A stretch of 35,390 bases of DNA from Akkermansia sp. (GTDB taxonomy: Bacteria > Verrucomicrobiota > Verrucomicrobiia > Verrucomicrobiales > Akkermansiaceae), in NCBI GenBank assembly GCA_030525455.1, contig JAUNER010000026.1:1-35390 (forward strand). The letters run 5' to 3'. The notes under the pieces were generated by a model that saw only the letters and a list, made by a program, of their open reading frames with translations, searched no databases and was not told where the DNA came from. This document shows, piece after piece, positions 7,197-16,483 of the stretch (position 1 is its first letter; each line of letters opens with the position of its first letter). The position numbers and the translations under genes were made by a program.

Positions 7197-9788
7197 ATGT
7201 GTGCACGGCCTAAAAAGATAAAACCGAACGTAGATTGGGACGACAATTTCCCGGCGGCACATCCGTCAAACAAAGAAAAGCGGTCTGCACCCAGCCCGGC
7301 ATACCCCTCGCATACCCAAGAAGCCCCCAAACCGGCTATAAAAAAGCCACGACGCCCCCGAAAATCCACCACACAAGTGGAACATGACGAGCTACCACTA
7401 TTTGACCCGGCACCTAGCAACGCCGAGCCACCGAAACAAGAAGCACAAACGCCAAGGAAAAAGAAAAGGAAGTTTACCCTATTCTCTGCTCTGCTCTACA
7501 TTCTGTCATTGCCATTTAGATTTCTTTGGTCCCTCGTAAAGAACTACCGGCTCATCATCTCTATACCGCTCTATATCTTTCTAAGTGTGAGTTTTGTAGG
7601 GCTAGTTGTTTCTGCCATACTCATTTTCCTATACGGCACGATAGCCAACCGCTACGACATCTCTGAAGTAAAAAGCAACATCCCGGAACGCACACAAATC
7701 TTCGACCGAAAAAATCGCCTCATTGGCACACTTCATGGCGAAAACCGTCGACGAATCCCTCTATCAGAAGTGCCGCCTATATTCGTAGATGCCCTACTAC
7801 TACGCGAAGACAGTCGGTTTTATTCCCACGGGGGAGTAGACTGGATTGGTGTAGGGCGAGCTGTGGCTCAAGTCGTCAAACACAAAAGAACCACGCAAGG
7901 GGCCTCTACCCTCACCATGCAGTTGGCTAAAATCACCTACAACCACCAGGAACGCAACCTGCACGCCAAACTTACGGAAGTAGCCCTCGCCAAACGAATA
8001 GAAGCCACCTACAGTAAAGATGAAATTCTGGAAACTTACATCAACCGCATTTTCTGGGGGCATACCTTTCTAGGCATAGCGGCAGCGGCTCGAGGGTACT
8101 ACGACAAAGAACCCAAAGATCTGAGTCTGGCAGAATGTGCCACACTGGCGGGCATTATTTATGGTCCCAACGATTGCTCACCCATCAAACACCCCGAACG
8201 TGCAAAAAAAGTACGCGACATCGTGCTAGGTTTACTCAAAGAGGCCGATAAAATCACGGAAGAGCAGTATCAAAATGCCCTACAAGAGCCCATTTTAACA
8301 CGTCGCCCCCAATCCAGATCTGAAGAAAATTACGCCATGGGATTGATTCGGAGGGAGCTAGATGCCATCCTAGAAGAAGAAGACATTCGCCTAGGAGGTC
8401 TCATCGTTTACACAACGCTGGATTTGGATTTACAGAATCAAACGCTGGATGCCATCAATAAACACATGAATCAGCTGGAAGCTCGACCGGATTTCATTAA
8501 GCACCTGCGTTCATTACAAACAGCTCGTGAAAAAAAAGGCATCATCAGAAATAAATTTACCACAAAAGCGGCTTATGAGAAAAACATAGCGGCATATAAA
8601 AAACTCAGTGACGAAGAAAAGAAAAAAGTCATTGAGCCCAAGCCCAATTACATCCAATCTGCCGCTGTAATCATGGATAATAGTTCCGGGGCACTACTCT
8701 CGGTAGTAGGCGGACGCGATGCCGAGGAATCTATGCTCAACAGAGCCATCCAGTCACGACGCCAAATTGGCTCACTATTTAAGCCATTTGTCTACACCAC
8801 GTTTTTCCAGCAAGGGTATCATGCCGGGACGATGATTTCTGATAACCGAATAGCCACGGGGGAAATCAAAGGTGCGGCAAACTGGCATCCGCGAAATTCT
8901 GATGGCTCCTACCGCGGAATGCAATCTGCTGCCTATGGGTTAATAAAATCCAGAAACACCATGTCGGTGCGTGTCGGTAACACAGCCGGACTGAAAAACG
9001 TGGTGAGAGATGCCCGACTAGCCGGATTTAACGGCTCTGTATCACCCTCTCTCTACCTAGGCACATGGGAAGCCTCGCCGCTGGATTTGGCAAGTGCCTA
9101 CAGTATTTTTGCCAATGGTGGGGTACGCCCTACACCCTACATCATTGACAAAATTACAGATGCCCAAGGGGTGCTAAGATTCAACATCGTACGAAGCAAA
9201 CGGCAAGTTTATACACAGCGTGCCGCCAATATCACCTCCGGCATCTTGCAGAAAGTCTGCCAAACAGGTGGTACGGCAGGCCAAATTAGCAAATTAGGCT
9301 TTACAGCCCCCTGTGCCGGAAAAACCGGGACAACTAATAATTACACAAACGCTTGGTTCGCCGGGTATACTTCTAATCTCACCTGCTGTGTGTGGGTGGG
9401 CTTCGATACGGCTACAAAAATCATCGAAAAAGGCTATGGTGGTACGTTAGCTTTACCGATTTGGGTAGACATCATGAAAGCATCTCAAGCGGCAAATTAC
9501 CCGGCAAATGCCCTACGGACACGTTCGGCATCATCAGGGAATGCACACCTCATTTGTCGCGAGTCAAACAAACTGGCAACTGCCGCCTGTCAATACGCCA
9601 AAACGGCTTACCTTGAATCATCTCTAGGCTTCAAACCACCGACAGAAGTTTGCACTCAGCATACGCAACAAACCACGACTTTTGCCTCTGAAGAAAACAT
9701 CATCTATGCTGAACCGGTCAATGATGATGAAGACATACCACTTGCAGAACCGGTAGATGAAGACATACCGGATGCTATTCCTCTCTAA
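7197..9788 (+). CDS. Class A penicillin-binding protein (PBP1A-like)
   Basis: An 863-residue bifunctional peptidoglycan synthase. A proline- and lysine-rich cytoplasmic tail of about 100 residues precedes one membrane segment (about 118-145). The GT51 glycosyltransferase follows, with the catalytic Glu in REDSRFYSHGGVDW, then QGASTLTMQLAK and KDEILETYINRIFWG. The transpeptidase domain has SxxK in GSLFKPF, SxN in KSRNTMS and the KTG motif in GKTGTTNNYTNAWF, so both activities should be intact. The C-terminus ends in an acidic tail with two versions of AEPV..DEDIP. I choose ATG 7197 because the family-like sequence begins there and a -10 element sits just upstream; an in-frame ATG at 7065 would add 44 unconvincing residues and overlap the divergent protease start. 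rmuC follows 16 bp downstream. Confidence 0.93.
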   Translation: MCARPKKIKPNVDWDDNFPAAHPSNKEKRSAPSPAYPSHTQEAPKPAIKKPRRPRKSTTQVEHDELPLFDPAPSNAEPPKQEAQTPRKKKRKFTLFSALLYILSLPFRFLWSLVKNYRLIISIPLYIFLSVSFVGLVVSAILIFLYGTIANRYDISEVKSNIPERTQIFDRKNRLIGTLHGENRRRIPLSEVPPIFVDALLLREDSRFYSHGGVDWIGVGRAVAQVVKHKRTTQGASTLTMQLAKITYNHQERNLHAKLTEVALAKRIEATYSKDEILETYINRIFWGHTFLGIAAAARGYYDKEPKDLSLAECATLAGIIYGPNDCSPIKHPERAKKVRDIVLGLLKEADKITEEQYQNALQEPILTRRPQSRSEENYAMGLIRRELDAILEEEDIRLGGLIVYTTLDLDLQNQTLDAINKHMNQLEARPDFIKHLRSLQTAREKKGIIRNKFTTKAAYEKNIAAYKKLSDEEKKKVIEPKPNYIQSAAVIMDNSSGALLSVVGGRDAEESMLNRAIQSRRQIGSLFKPFVYTTFFQQGYHAGTMISDNRIATGEIKGAANWHPRNSDGSYRGMQSAAYGLIKSRNTMSVRVGNTAGLKNVVRDARLAGFNGSVSPSLYLGTWEASPLDLASAYSIFANGGVRPTPYIIDKITDAQGVLRFNIVRSKRQVYTQRAANITSGILQKVCQTGGTAGQISKLGFTAPCAGKTGTTNNYTNAWFAGYTSNLTCCVWVGFDTATKIIEKGYGGTLALPIWVDIMKASQAANYPANALRTRSASSGNAHLICRESNKLATAACQYAKTAYLESSLGFKPPTEVCTQHTQQTTTFASEENIIYAEPVNDDEDIPLAEPVDEDIPDAIPL

Positions 9789-9804
9789 TAACGCTATGTA
9801 ATCT

Positions 9805-11313
9805 ATGAACGACGTATTCCCTTGGATTCTCATTGCAGTACTATTGTCTTCTTGCATTTACCTTATCATCGCTATGCTGAAACAGCGAGATAGAGCAGTC
9901 AATGCCGAAGCTCAACTCCAAAACTTACACCAACAGAGTGAGTTCCTAGCAAAAGCTGATGAGCAAATGCAGCATACATTCGCAGGGCTAAGTTCAAAGG
10001 TTTTTCAAGAGTCTAGTCAACAATTTCTCACTCTGGCCAGAGAAAGCCTAAAAAACCAAAATCAAGAAGCTGAACACCAACTAGAGGATAAGCAAAAAGC
10101 CATTGATGCCATGCTAAAGCCTATTGGCGAAGCTCTGCAAACACTGCAAACTCGCCTATCAGAAATTGAAACAAATAATACGAAAAATTATTCTACCATT
10201 TCTGAGCAAATCAAAACCAGAGATAATCTGTATGCCGAAACAGAAAAAGCACTCAAAGAAGCCTTTGCCGGGCTTAGTAACGAGGCACTCAATAACTCCG
10301 GACAACAGCTACTAACCCTTGCCAAAGAACATTTTGAAACTCAGCACACCAAGGCAAACTCTGAGTTAGAAGCACGCAAAACGGCTATCGATACAATGCT
10401 CAAGCCCATTAGCGAGGCTCTGGGACTCATGCAGGAGCGAATTGGACAAATTGAAAAAGACCGTACATCTTCATACACCGAATTACTCAAACAGCTAGAG
10501 TTTGTATCTACCGGCACAAATAAACTACGCGAAGAAACAGGTCGCCTTACCTCTGCTCTCCATAACAATAAAGCTCGCGGACAATGGGGCGAATTGCAAC
10601 TCCAGCGTGTCGTAGAGCTCGCCGGGCTAGTCGAGCATTGTGACTTCAAAACTCAGGTAAGTACATCTACGGAAGAGTCTACTCAACGACCGGATATGAT
10701 CATCAACCTCCCCGGTGACCGTAACATCATTATCGATGCAAAAGCCCCCATGGAGGCATTCCTCAAAGCAACTGAGGCAGAAAATGAGCTAGAGAAAAAA
10801 CGTTTATATGCCCAGCACGCAGCTGACTTAAAGACTATCATCCATCAATTAGCCAAGAAAAATTACTCCGGCAAAAACAACAAGTCTCCTGATTTCGTTA
10901 TTTTATTTTTGCCGGCAGAGGCATTCTTTTACGTTGCCCTAGAGCATGAACCCACACTCATTGAGTTTAGTACCAATCAGAAAATCATTTTGGCTACACC
11001 TACGACTCTCATTGCTATGCTAAAGACCATAGCTCACTCATGGACACAAGCCAAAATGGCCGAAAATGCTCAAAAAATTTCTGAAGCAGGGAAAGATTTA
11101 TACGAGGCATGTGCTATATTCGTAGAGCATATTGGCAGGATGGGCAAAAACCTAGGCCAAACTGTAGATAATTACAACAAAGCCATCAATTCCTTTAATA
11201 GAACGGTTGGTTCTAGAGTAAGAAGACTTAACGCTCTAGGTGTAACCTCGACTAAAGAAGTTAAAGAGCTGGATAACATCGAAAGTACCCCAAATTTAAT
11301 CACAGAGGAATAA
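9805..11313 (+). CDS. rmuC: RmuC family protein
   Basis: A 502-residue protein with an N-terminal membrane anchor (about 6-24), a long coiled coil and a C-terminal nuclease-fold domain. The RmuC core begins near GQWGELQLQRVVELAGL and includes RPDMIINLPGDRNIIIDAKAPMEAF, where the D..DAK pattern fits a PD-(D/E)xK-type site; FVILFLPAEAFFYVAL and ATPTTLIAMLKTIAHSW complete it. RmuC limits inversions at short repeats in E. coli and has been linked to phage restriction; its biochemical activity is not settled. The coiled coil holds an internal duplication (residues about 59-125 and 154-220). It follows the PBP gene by 16 bp and its stop is 18 bp from the convergent HAD gene. Confidence 0.93.
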   Translation: MNDVFPWILIAVLLSSCIYLIIAMLKQRDRAVNAEAQLQNLHQQSEFLAKADEQMQHTFAGLSSKVFQESSQQFLTLARESLKNQNQEAEHQLEDKQKAIDAMLKPIGEALQTLQTRLSEIETNNTKNYSTISEQIKTRDNLYAETEKALKEAFAGLSNEALNNSGQQLLTLAKEHFETQHTKANSELEARKTAIDTMLKPISEALGLMQERIGQIEKDRTSSYTELLKQLEFVSTGTNKLREETGRLTSALHNNKARGQWGELQLQRVVELAGLVEHCDFKTQVSTSTEESTQRPDMIINLPGDRNIIIDAKAPMEAFLKATEAENELEKKRLYAQHAADLKTIIHQLAKKNYSGKNNKSPDFVILFLPAEAFFYVALEHEPTLIEFSTNQKIILATPTTLIAMLKTIAHSWTQAKMAENAQKISEAGKDLYEACAIFVEHIGRMGKNLGQTVDNYNKAINSFNRTVGSRVRRLNALGVTSTKEVKELDNIESTPNLITEE

Positions 11314-11331
11314 AAGTGCCCGGGGGAGACT

Positions 11332-12009
11332 TTAGGATAATTCACTAATTAGCTGCTGCATCGTCTCACAAATGGGAACACCAAAGGCTTCTAAGGCGGG
11401 ACGGTTACTATACCCCCAGCCCACCAATACCAAGTCTGTACCGGCGTTTACCGCAGTATTCCCATCGTGAGCAGAATCCCCGACCATACAAACCTCTGCG
11501 GGGCTAAGCCCCCACTCTGCCGCTATAGCTAAAAGAGCCGATGGGTCCGGTTTACGAGGATAACAATCAGAAAAGCCCATCACACAACGGAAGGGAATAT
11601 GGGGAAAAATTTCTTTGACCAGAGGGACAGTTACTTCATGCGGTTTATTTGACAATATCCCTATGGGAATGCCCCTTTCTACCAAAGATTGCAAGACAAG
11701 CTCAATTCCCTCATAGGGAACTGTTCCGGACTGCCAAGTTTGCGGATATTCCCGTGCAAACCCGGCATGCAACTCGTCTAATGCGGCACTAGGTACAGAG
11801 CCATGAAAATGCTCCGACAAAGCAGAACGGCACAACTCCAGAGCCCCACGCCCAACCATTTGAGCAACAGCCTGCTCTGAATGAGTAGGATAACCGAGTT
11901 TTTCTAACGCTAAATTCAGACCGCGGCAAATCCCCGGCACAGAATTTACCAAGGTACCGTCTAAATCAAAAACGTAAGCAGCTCGCTTCATGCCGCCATG
12001 AGTAATCAT
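11332..12009 (-). CDS. gph: HAD hydrolase, phosphoglycolate phosphatase-like
   Basis: A 225-residue HAD-superfamily phosphatase. Motif I is FDLDGTLVNS, with the Asp nucleophile and the acid/base Asp. Motif II is GILSNKP, the motif III lysine is in RKPDPSAL, and motif IV is MVGDSAHDG. A helical C1 cap lies between motifs I and II. The closest named family is phosphoglycolate phosphatase, which clears 2-phosphoglycolate made during DNA repair or oxygenation; related phosphatases such as PpaX cannot be excluded. Its ATG overlaps the lpxA stop as TAATG, a coupling signal, which is why I keep this start; Met7 (ATG at 11991) is the alternative and lies right before the HAD motif. Last gene of the envelope operon. 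Confidence 0.85.
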   Translation of the reverse strand: MITHGGMKRAAYVFDLDGTLVNSVPGICRGLNLALEKLGYPTHSEQAVAQMVGRGALELCRSALSEHFHGSVPSAALDELHAGFAREYPQTWQSGTVPYEGIELVLQSLVERGIPIGILSNKPHEVTVPLVKEIFPHIPFRCVMGFSDCYPRKPDPSALLAIAAEWGLSPAEVCMVGDSAHDGNTAVNAGTDLVLVGWGYSNRPALEAFGVPICETMQQLISELS

Positions 12010-12788
12010 TAGTGACAGAAACCGCGTTCAGATGATTGAACGAAAGAAATAATTTCCTTCAGGCAGGCATTTTCGGCATAATCCGACTTTTCTAACTCGA
12101 CAATGGCTTCCTGGACTTTAAGAGTCTTATTGACAAACAACTTCTTATAGCACAAACGCACAGCCTTAACATCTTCTTCAGTAAAGCCTCGGCGTTGCAT
12201 ACCAATCGAATTAACGGCACGAGTAATAGCCGGATGCCCCTCTACAATCGTATAGGGCAACACATCCTGACTCACGCGAGCAACAGCCCCTACCATGGCA
12301 TGTCTACCAATACGAACAAATTGATGGACGGCACAGCAACCTGCCAAAATGGCATGATCCTCTACAATGACGTGGCCTGCGGCAGTGGCAAAGCCGGAGA
12401 AAATGACATTATTCCCAATCTGGCAATCGTGCCCTGCGTGGCAAGAAACAAGGAATAAGTTATTATTCCCAATACGAGTCTTGCAATCAACGTCCGTGGC
12501 ACGGTTGATGGTGGAATTTTCACGAAATACATTATTATCCCCTACTTCCAGCCATGTTGGCTCACCGCGATATTTCAAATCCTGACTACGTAACCCGATA
12601 ACAGCAAATGGATAAAACTCATTGTTTTTACCAAATGTCGAAGGACCGTCTATCACCACATGACTATGTAATACACAGCCGGGACCTAAGGTGACGTGTT
12701 CACCAACAACACAAAATGGACCAATTTTCACATCGTCTGCAATTTGTGCGGTCGGGTGAATTACTGCGGAAGGATGTATTTCTGCCAT
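12009..12788 (-). CDS. lpxA: UDP-N-acetylglucosamine O-acyltransferase LpxA
   Basis: A 259-residue left-handed beta-helix enzyme that adds a 3-hydroxyacyl chain to UDP-GlcNAc, the first step of lipid A synthesis. Isoleucine-patch hexapeptide repeats run from residue 4 to about 190. The catalytic region is SCHAGHDC, with His120 equivalent to E. coli His125 and His117 equivalent to His122. AVHQF and SQDVLPYTIVEGHPA follow, then a helical C-terminal domain. Length matches the family. The position equivalent to E. coli Gly173, which sets acyl length, reads as Ala168 here. The usual lpxC, fabZ and lpxB partners are not in the window; instead it sits between a GYF/RDD membrane protein (66-bp gap) and a HAD phosphatase (TAATG overlap). 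Confidence 0.95.
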   Translation of the reverse strand: MAEIHPSAVIHPTAQIADDVKIGPFCVVGEHVTLGPGCVLHSHVVIDGPSTFGKNNEFYPFAVIGLRSQDLKYRGEPTWLEVGDNNVFRENSTINRATDVDCKTRIGNNNLFLVSCHAGHDCQIGNNVIFSGFATAAGHVIVEDHAILAGCCAVHQFVRIGRHAMVGAVARVSQDVLPYTIVEGHPAITRAVNSIGMQRRGFTEEDVKAVRLCYKKLFVNKTLKVQEAIVELEKSDYAENACLKEIISFVQSSERGFCH

Positions 12789-12854
12789 TGCTCTGATAGT
12801 ATGGCTTAAAATTCCTCGCTAAAAAAGCTTATTTCTTGGAATTTGTCAGAATTT

Positions 12855-13631
12855 CTAATTTTTTTCTGAAATTTCCATCATTCCCCGGATTTCGGGCCAC
12901 CATGGAGCAATAAGTTCATAGACACCATACATACAAAGGGCAAAAATAAGTAAGGCTCTAACCAGCTTCCAGCCAGACATTTCTTGCACATAAACGGAAG
13001 TCATACCACTAATGCGGTCCCATGGAGTATACCCAAACTGTCTTATCCATAATCCGGAGAAAAATCCGGTAAACCAAATCCACAATGGCGAAAAACACCC
13101 CCAGCCTAAAAGCACCACTGCTAATGACCGCTTCATCGTACGCCATACAGTGATGGTTTCTGATTCAGGCTTATCTGAGCTACATAACATACCAATGCCA
13201 AGTAGTCTTTTCCCAAATGTAGTACCAAATAATTCTAGCCAAATGGTCTCTACTATCGCCATAGATAAACAAAAATACAGCACAGAATCTATCGTCCCGG
13301 GGATGTATTTTGCATCAAATGGCACATCGAGAATTCGCAAAACTAAAAAATATGCCAAACTGTGAAATCCTACATCTACCAGACGTGCGATGAGTCGAAT
13401 ATAGGGATAGGGCACGACGAGTTCCGGCTGAGATGAATTTTGCTCGCCAGACTCATTATCACCAAGTAGCTCTTTCATGGCAGGCAATTCCTTTAATGGC
13501 CCCCACTCATCACACCCCTCATGCCAAGCTAAAACATCTTCCGATAAATCACCGGATTCCAATAATGAAACAATTTCAACCTCTGTGGCCGGACCTTGTT
13601 TTTCACCATCTCGATACCAAAATATATCCAT
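12855..13631 (-). CDS. GYF-like and RDD domain membrane protein
   Basis: A 258-residue protein with two parts. Residues about 1-55 form a GYF_2-type domain (WYRDGEKQGPATEVEI, VLAWHEGCDEWGPLKEL). This domain is common in bacterial membrane proteins of Planctomycetes and Verrucomicrobia and is thought to bind peptides. Residues about 75-245 form an RDD domain with three to five hydrophobic segments, starting with PYIRLIARLVDVGFH and containing GTTFGKRLLGIGM. RDD proteins are poorly understood; some act as Na+/H+ antiporters. It follows the LolC/E-like permease gene by 16 bp, so it is probably cotranscribed with it. The domain calls are firm, the function unknown. Confidence 0.8.
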   Translation of the reverse strand: MDIFWYRDGEKQGPATEVEIVSLLESGDLSEDVLAWHEGCDEWGPLKELPAMKELLGDNESGEQNSSQPELVVPYPYIRLIARLVDVGFHSLAYFLVLRILDVPFDAKYIPGTIDSVLYFCLSMAIVETIWLELFGTTFGKRLLGIGMLCSSDKPESETITVWRTMKRSLAVVLLGWGCFSPLWIWFTGFFSGLWIRQFGYTPWDRISGMTSVYVQEMSGWKLVRALLIFALCMYGVYELIAPWWPEIRGMMEISEKN

Positions 13632-13647
13632 ACCCCATTCCTCCAGA

Positions 13648-15276
13648 TTACATACTTCTCAATGAACGTGCCGGGTCTTGGCGTGCGGTAATAAGTGCCG
13701 GAATAATAGATGCCACTACAACCATGACAAAGGCTTTGGCTCCCTGCCAAAATAAATCGAGGGTGTTAATTTCAGCGGGAATTGTCTGCGTACCATGGAA
13801 TGAAACCGGGAACGGATCAAATCCTATGCCGGCTAAAAACGCTTGCACAACGTCTCTATACTCCAGCACAAGCAAGCCCAGCAATATACCTAAGACCGCT
13901 CCGGTCAAACCAATGATAACCCCTTGCCACAAAAAGACACGAACAACCTGCGAGGGAGTAGCACCAAGGGCTTTCATCACGGCAATTTCTCGCTTACGCT
14001 GAATGGATACCGTAAACATAACCGCCATGATACAGAACGCTGAAATCAATGAAATAAACGACAGCACAAAACTCATCATGAGCCGTTCTTTTTGCATGAG
14101 TTCAAACCAGGAATTAAATCTATCTTGCCAAGTATTGAGAATCCAACTTTCTGCCGGGGCCAAATGAACTAAGGATTGAAGTACAGGTTGCATCATCAAA
14201 TTCACATGATATGGGTCATCTACACGAACGGCAACCGCCTGAACCACATCATCTGTGTACCCCAAAAGCTCTTGACCAATAACTAAAGGAATAAATAAAT
14301 CTGGGCTGGGGGTATGTTGTGATGCTCTATAAATACCAATGACTTCCAAATCCTTTGGCATTACTAATTCCTTTATCTTTTTGAAGCACTGCATATCGGC
14401 CTCAGAGCGTTGACCGCGGGGGAATTTTTGCAGACACTCATTCCATTGTACAGCAACATCATCTGCGAATTTTACCGAATTTTCATTTACTTTTTCACCG
14501 CTTTGCAATAGTTGAAGCATGTGCAAGAGAGCCTCTCTCTCGGCATCGCGACGACGAGCCCCAAGTAGTACATTCATGGTCAAATAAGCCTTATCCGTAT
14601 CGGCCATAGACGCTAGCAAATGCCCGGAGTCTGATTTTTTCAGAGAACTTCCCCATTGCTTGAGAGACTCTAACTCTTTTGGATGTTTATCAGCTACAAG
14701 TGGCAACTCTGTTTGCTGATAGGCATGAGAAATCTCTTGGAAATTTCTCGTTGTGTAAATGCGTAAGGTATCCCCAACTGATAACCCCAAAGTTTCTGCA
14801 ACAATGGAAGAAACGACGGCTTTTTCGCCCATATCCAAATCAGCACTTCCCTCTGCTGTGAGCTTTTGCAAATCGGCTAATTGCGAAGCATTTTCTGTAT
14901 CTATGGCCCGAAAAAAGCAGGGGCGTTGACGCCCTTGAACATCAACAAGGGCATAATCTTCTATCAAGGCATAAGTAGACTGCACACCAGGTGTTTTTTT
15001 TAGTTGGTCACAAACTGTATACCAATCCCCTATGACTTCACGCACGCCATAGTCGTTTTTGTAGCACACTTGTACATGCGGTGAATGAGCAAACAAATTG
15101 CCCTGAATTTCTTTTTGCAGCCCCTCCATCACGGACAATACCACAATAAGAACCATGACCCCTAAGGCTACCCCCACCAGACAAATTAGTGTGATGATGG
15201 AAAAAAACGTGCGCAAAGGATTTAAATATCTCAGTGCTAAACTTAAACTAATGGAACGCGTTAATAAATTCTTCAT
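13648..15276 (-). CDS. ABC transporter permease, LolC/LolE-like (FtsX family)
   Basis: A 542-residue inner-membrane protein. The N-terminus (SISLSLALRYLNPLRTFFSIITLI) and the first membrane segment match LolC/LolE, which extract lipoproteins from the inner membrane. A large periplasmic domain follows, then three more segments with the FtsX signature KREIAVMKALGATPSQVVRVFLWQG and a final segment ending ARQDPARSLRSM. It is about 130 residues longer than E. coli LolC; the extra sequence lies in the periplasmic part (about 190-320), is rich in charged residues and looks helical. No LolD-type ATPase is adjacent; the nearest ABC ATPase is at 21293-22039 in another operon. The ATG at 15276 gives the family start; a TTG at 15315 is less likely. 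First gene of an operon with RDD, lpxA and HAD genes. Confidence 0.88.
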   Translation of the reverse strand: MKNLLTRSISLSLALRYLNPLRTFFSIITLICLVGVALGVMVLIVVLSVMEGLQKEIQGNLFAHSPHVQVCYKNDYGVREVIGDWYTVCDQLKKTPGVQSTYALIEDYALVDVQGRQRPCFFRAIDTENASQLADLQKLTAEGSADLDMGEKAVVSSIVAETLGLSVGDTLRIYTTRNFQEISHAYQQTELPLVADKHPKELESLKQWGSSLKKSDSGHLLASMADTDKAYLTMNVLLGARRRDAEREALLHMLQLLQSGEKVNENSVKFADDVAVQWNECLQKFPRGQRSEADMQCFKKIKELVMPKDLEVIGIYRASQHTPSPDLFIPLVIGQELLGYTDDVVQAVAVRVDDPYHVNLMMQPVLQSLVHLAPAESWILNTWQDRFNSWFELMQKERLMMSFVLSFISLISAFCIMAVMFTVSIQRKREIAVMKALGATPSQVVRVFLWQGVIIGLTGAVLGILLGLLVLEYRDVVQAFLAGIGFDPFPVSFHGTQTIPAEINTLDLFWQGAKAFVMVVVASIIPALITARQDPARSLRSM

Positions 15277-15362
15277 GAAAATTGTCTGTTCGCCAACTTG
15301 CCTTATCCTTGCCAAAATGCCAAGCCTAATTCGTTTTTATGTCTAAGCTTGTCACTTTCTCC

Positions 15363-16361
15363 TTACATACATCCTAATCGCTTACCATGCTCAATGAGTT
15401 TTTCCAGATGCTCAGTCGCCACCTCCGAAAAAAACATATGAGTCCCAACAAATTGAACATTCCACCATTCGCCATATCTCTTAAAAAGCTTCAGTTCCGA
15501 GTTCGCCGGAATGGAATACTCCTCACCCTCGTAGTTTGCTTTCTTCAAAGGAAAAATGTCTTTGCTTCGATAAATAAGTGAAACAGGAGCTATATGATGC
15601 TGCCAATGCCAACGAATACTTGTAAATACATAAGAACTCGGCTCCGAAGAAATTAGTTTTTCTTCTTCATGTTCTAGTTGGCGAAATACTTCTTCCCAAG
15701 TTTCTAGTGTTCTCCCCTGCAATTTTTCTGCTTTTTCGTAAGCAAAATAGAGTTTTTCGCAAACGTCAACCACATGAGCATGGGCTAGCTCCGGAGTCCA
15801 TTCTTCTTTCAAATAATGTACCGGGAATATGTCTACCATCGGGTAGATTTTATCATAAGTACCAATGCGATAAACCTGTGTCCATTCTTCATCAGATTCT
15901 GGTAAAAAATCATTGTGCACCACCTTGCCCATTGAACCAATAGGAAGTTTCAGTTGGCAACATTCCAGTTCATGGGCTACTTCCTGAAATCGCAATAACT
16001 CCGTGTACGGCATGCTTATATCAATATCATCATCCCACGGAATAAATCCACGGTGACGAACTGCACCAAGCAAAGTTCCGTAATCCAACCAATACTGAAT
16101 GCCATGTTTATCACAAACCCGTACAACGTCTTTTAGAACCTCAAGCGACAGTAGCTGAACCACTCTATTAAATCCGCGAGCCGGAGGCATAGTAAGCGGA
16201 TTTAGGGTATAGGATAACATTCGACGCTGAGCTTCGACCTCTTTTTTCAACTCAGCTATTTGATATTCAAGGGTTTTAGAAACCTGCTCCTGCCTAAATT
16301 CTCGTCGCTTTTTTTTATTAAAAATAAAGGCTTCACAAAGCTTGGCAAAGACTGGTTTCAT
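15363..16361 (-). CDS. LicD family nucleotidyltransferase-fold protein
   Basis: A 332-residue protein with the LicD signature: WLDYGTLLGAVRHRGFIPWDDDIDISM (residues about 90-117), where the DDDID acidic cluster is the predicted metal site. LicD proteins transfer phosphocholine or related phospho-groups onto surface glycans such as teichoic acids or LPS. The first 45 residues are basic and form a short coiled coil (QVSKTLEYQIAELKKEVEAQ). The remainder contains Trp- and Tyr-rich sequence typical of the family. It lies 86 bp upstream of the LolC/E-like operon on the same strand, so a role in decorating LPS or another envelope glycan is plausible, but no choline-uptake or activation genes (licA, licB, licC) are seen. 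Confidence 0.85.
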   Translation of the reverse strand: MKPVFAKLCEAFIFNKKKRREFRQEQVSKTLEYQIAELKKEVEAQRRMLSYTLNPLTMPPARGFNRVVQLLSLEVLKDVVRVCDKHGIQYWLDYGTLLGAVRHRGFIPWDDDIDISMPYTELLRFQEVAHELECCQLKLPIGSMGKVVHNDFLPESDEEWTQVYRIGTYDKIYPMVDIFPVHYLKEEWTPELAHAHVVDVCEKLYFAYEKAEKLQGRTLETWEEVFRQLEHEEEKLISSEPSSYVFTSIRWHWQHHIAPVSLIYRSKDIFPLKKANYEGEEYSIPANSELKLFKRYGEWWNVQFVGTHMFFSEVATEHLEKLIEHGKRLGCM

Positions 16362-16483
16362 AAATTCTCTCTAATCGAATGTGCCACAGTTTACCCTAAT
16401 TATCTGCATTTGTACAAGATAAAAACTCGCCAACTCATATATTTGAAAATGACAAATTTCCGGATATAGGGGGGAAAATTCAC

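Noticed and set aside
13433..14002. 189-residue plus-strand ORF
   Set aside because: Antisense across the RDD and LolC/E-like genes, which both have clear family motifs.
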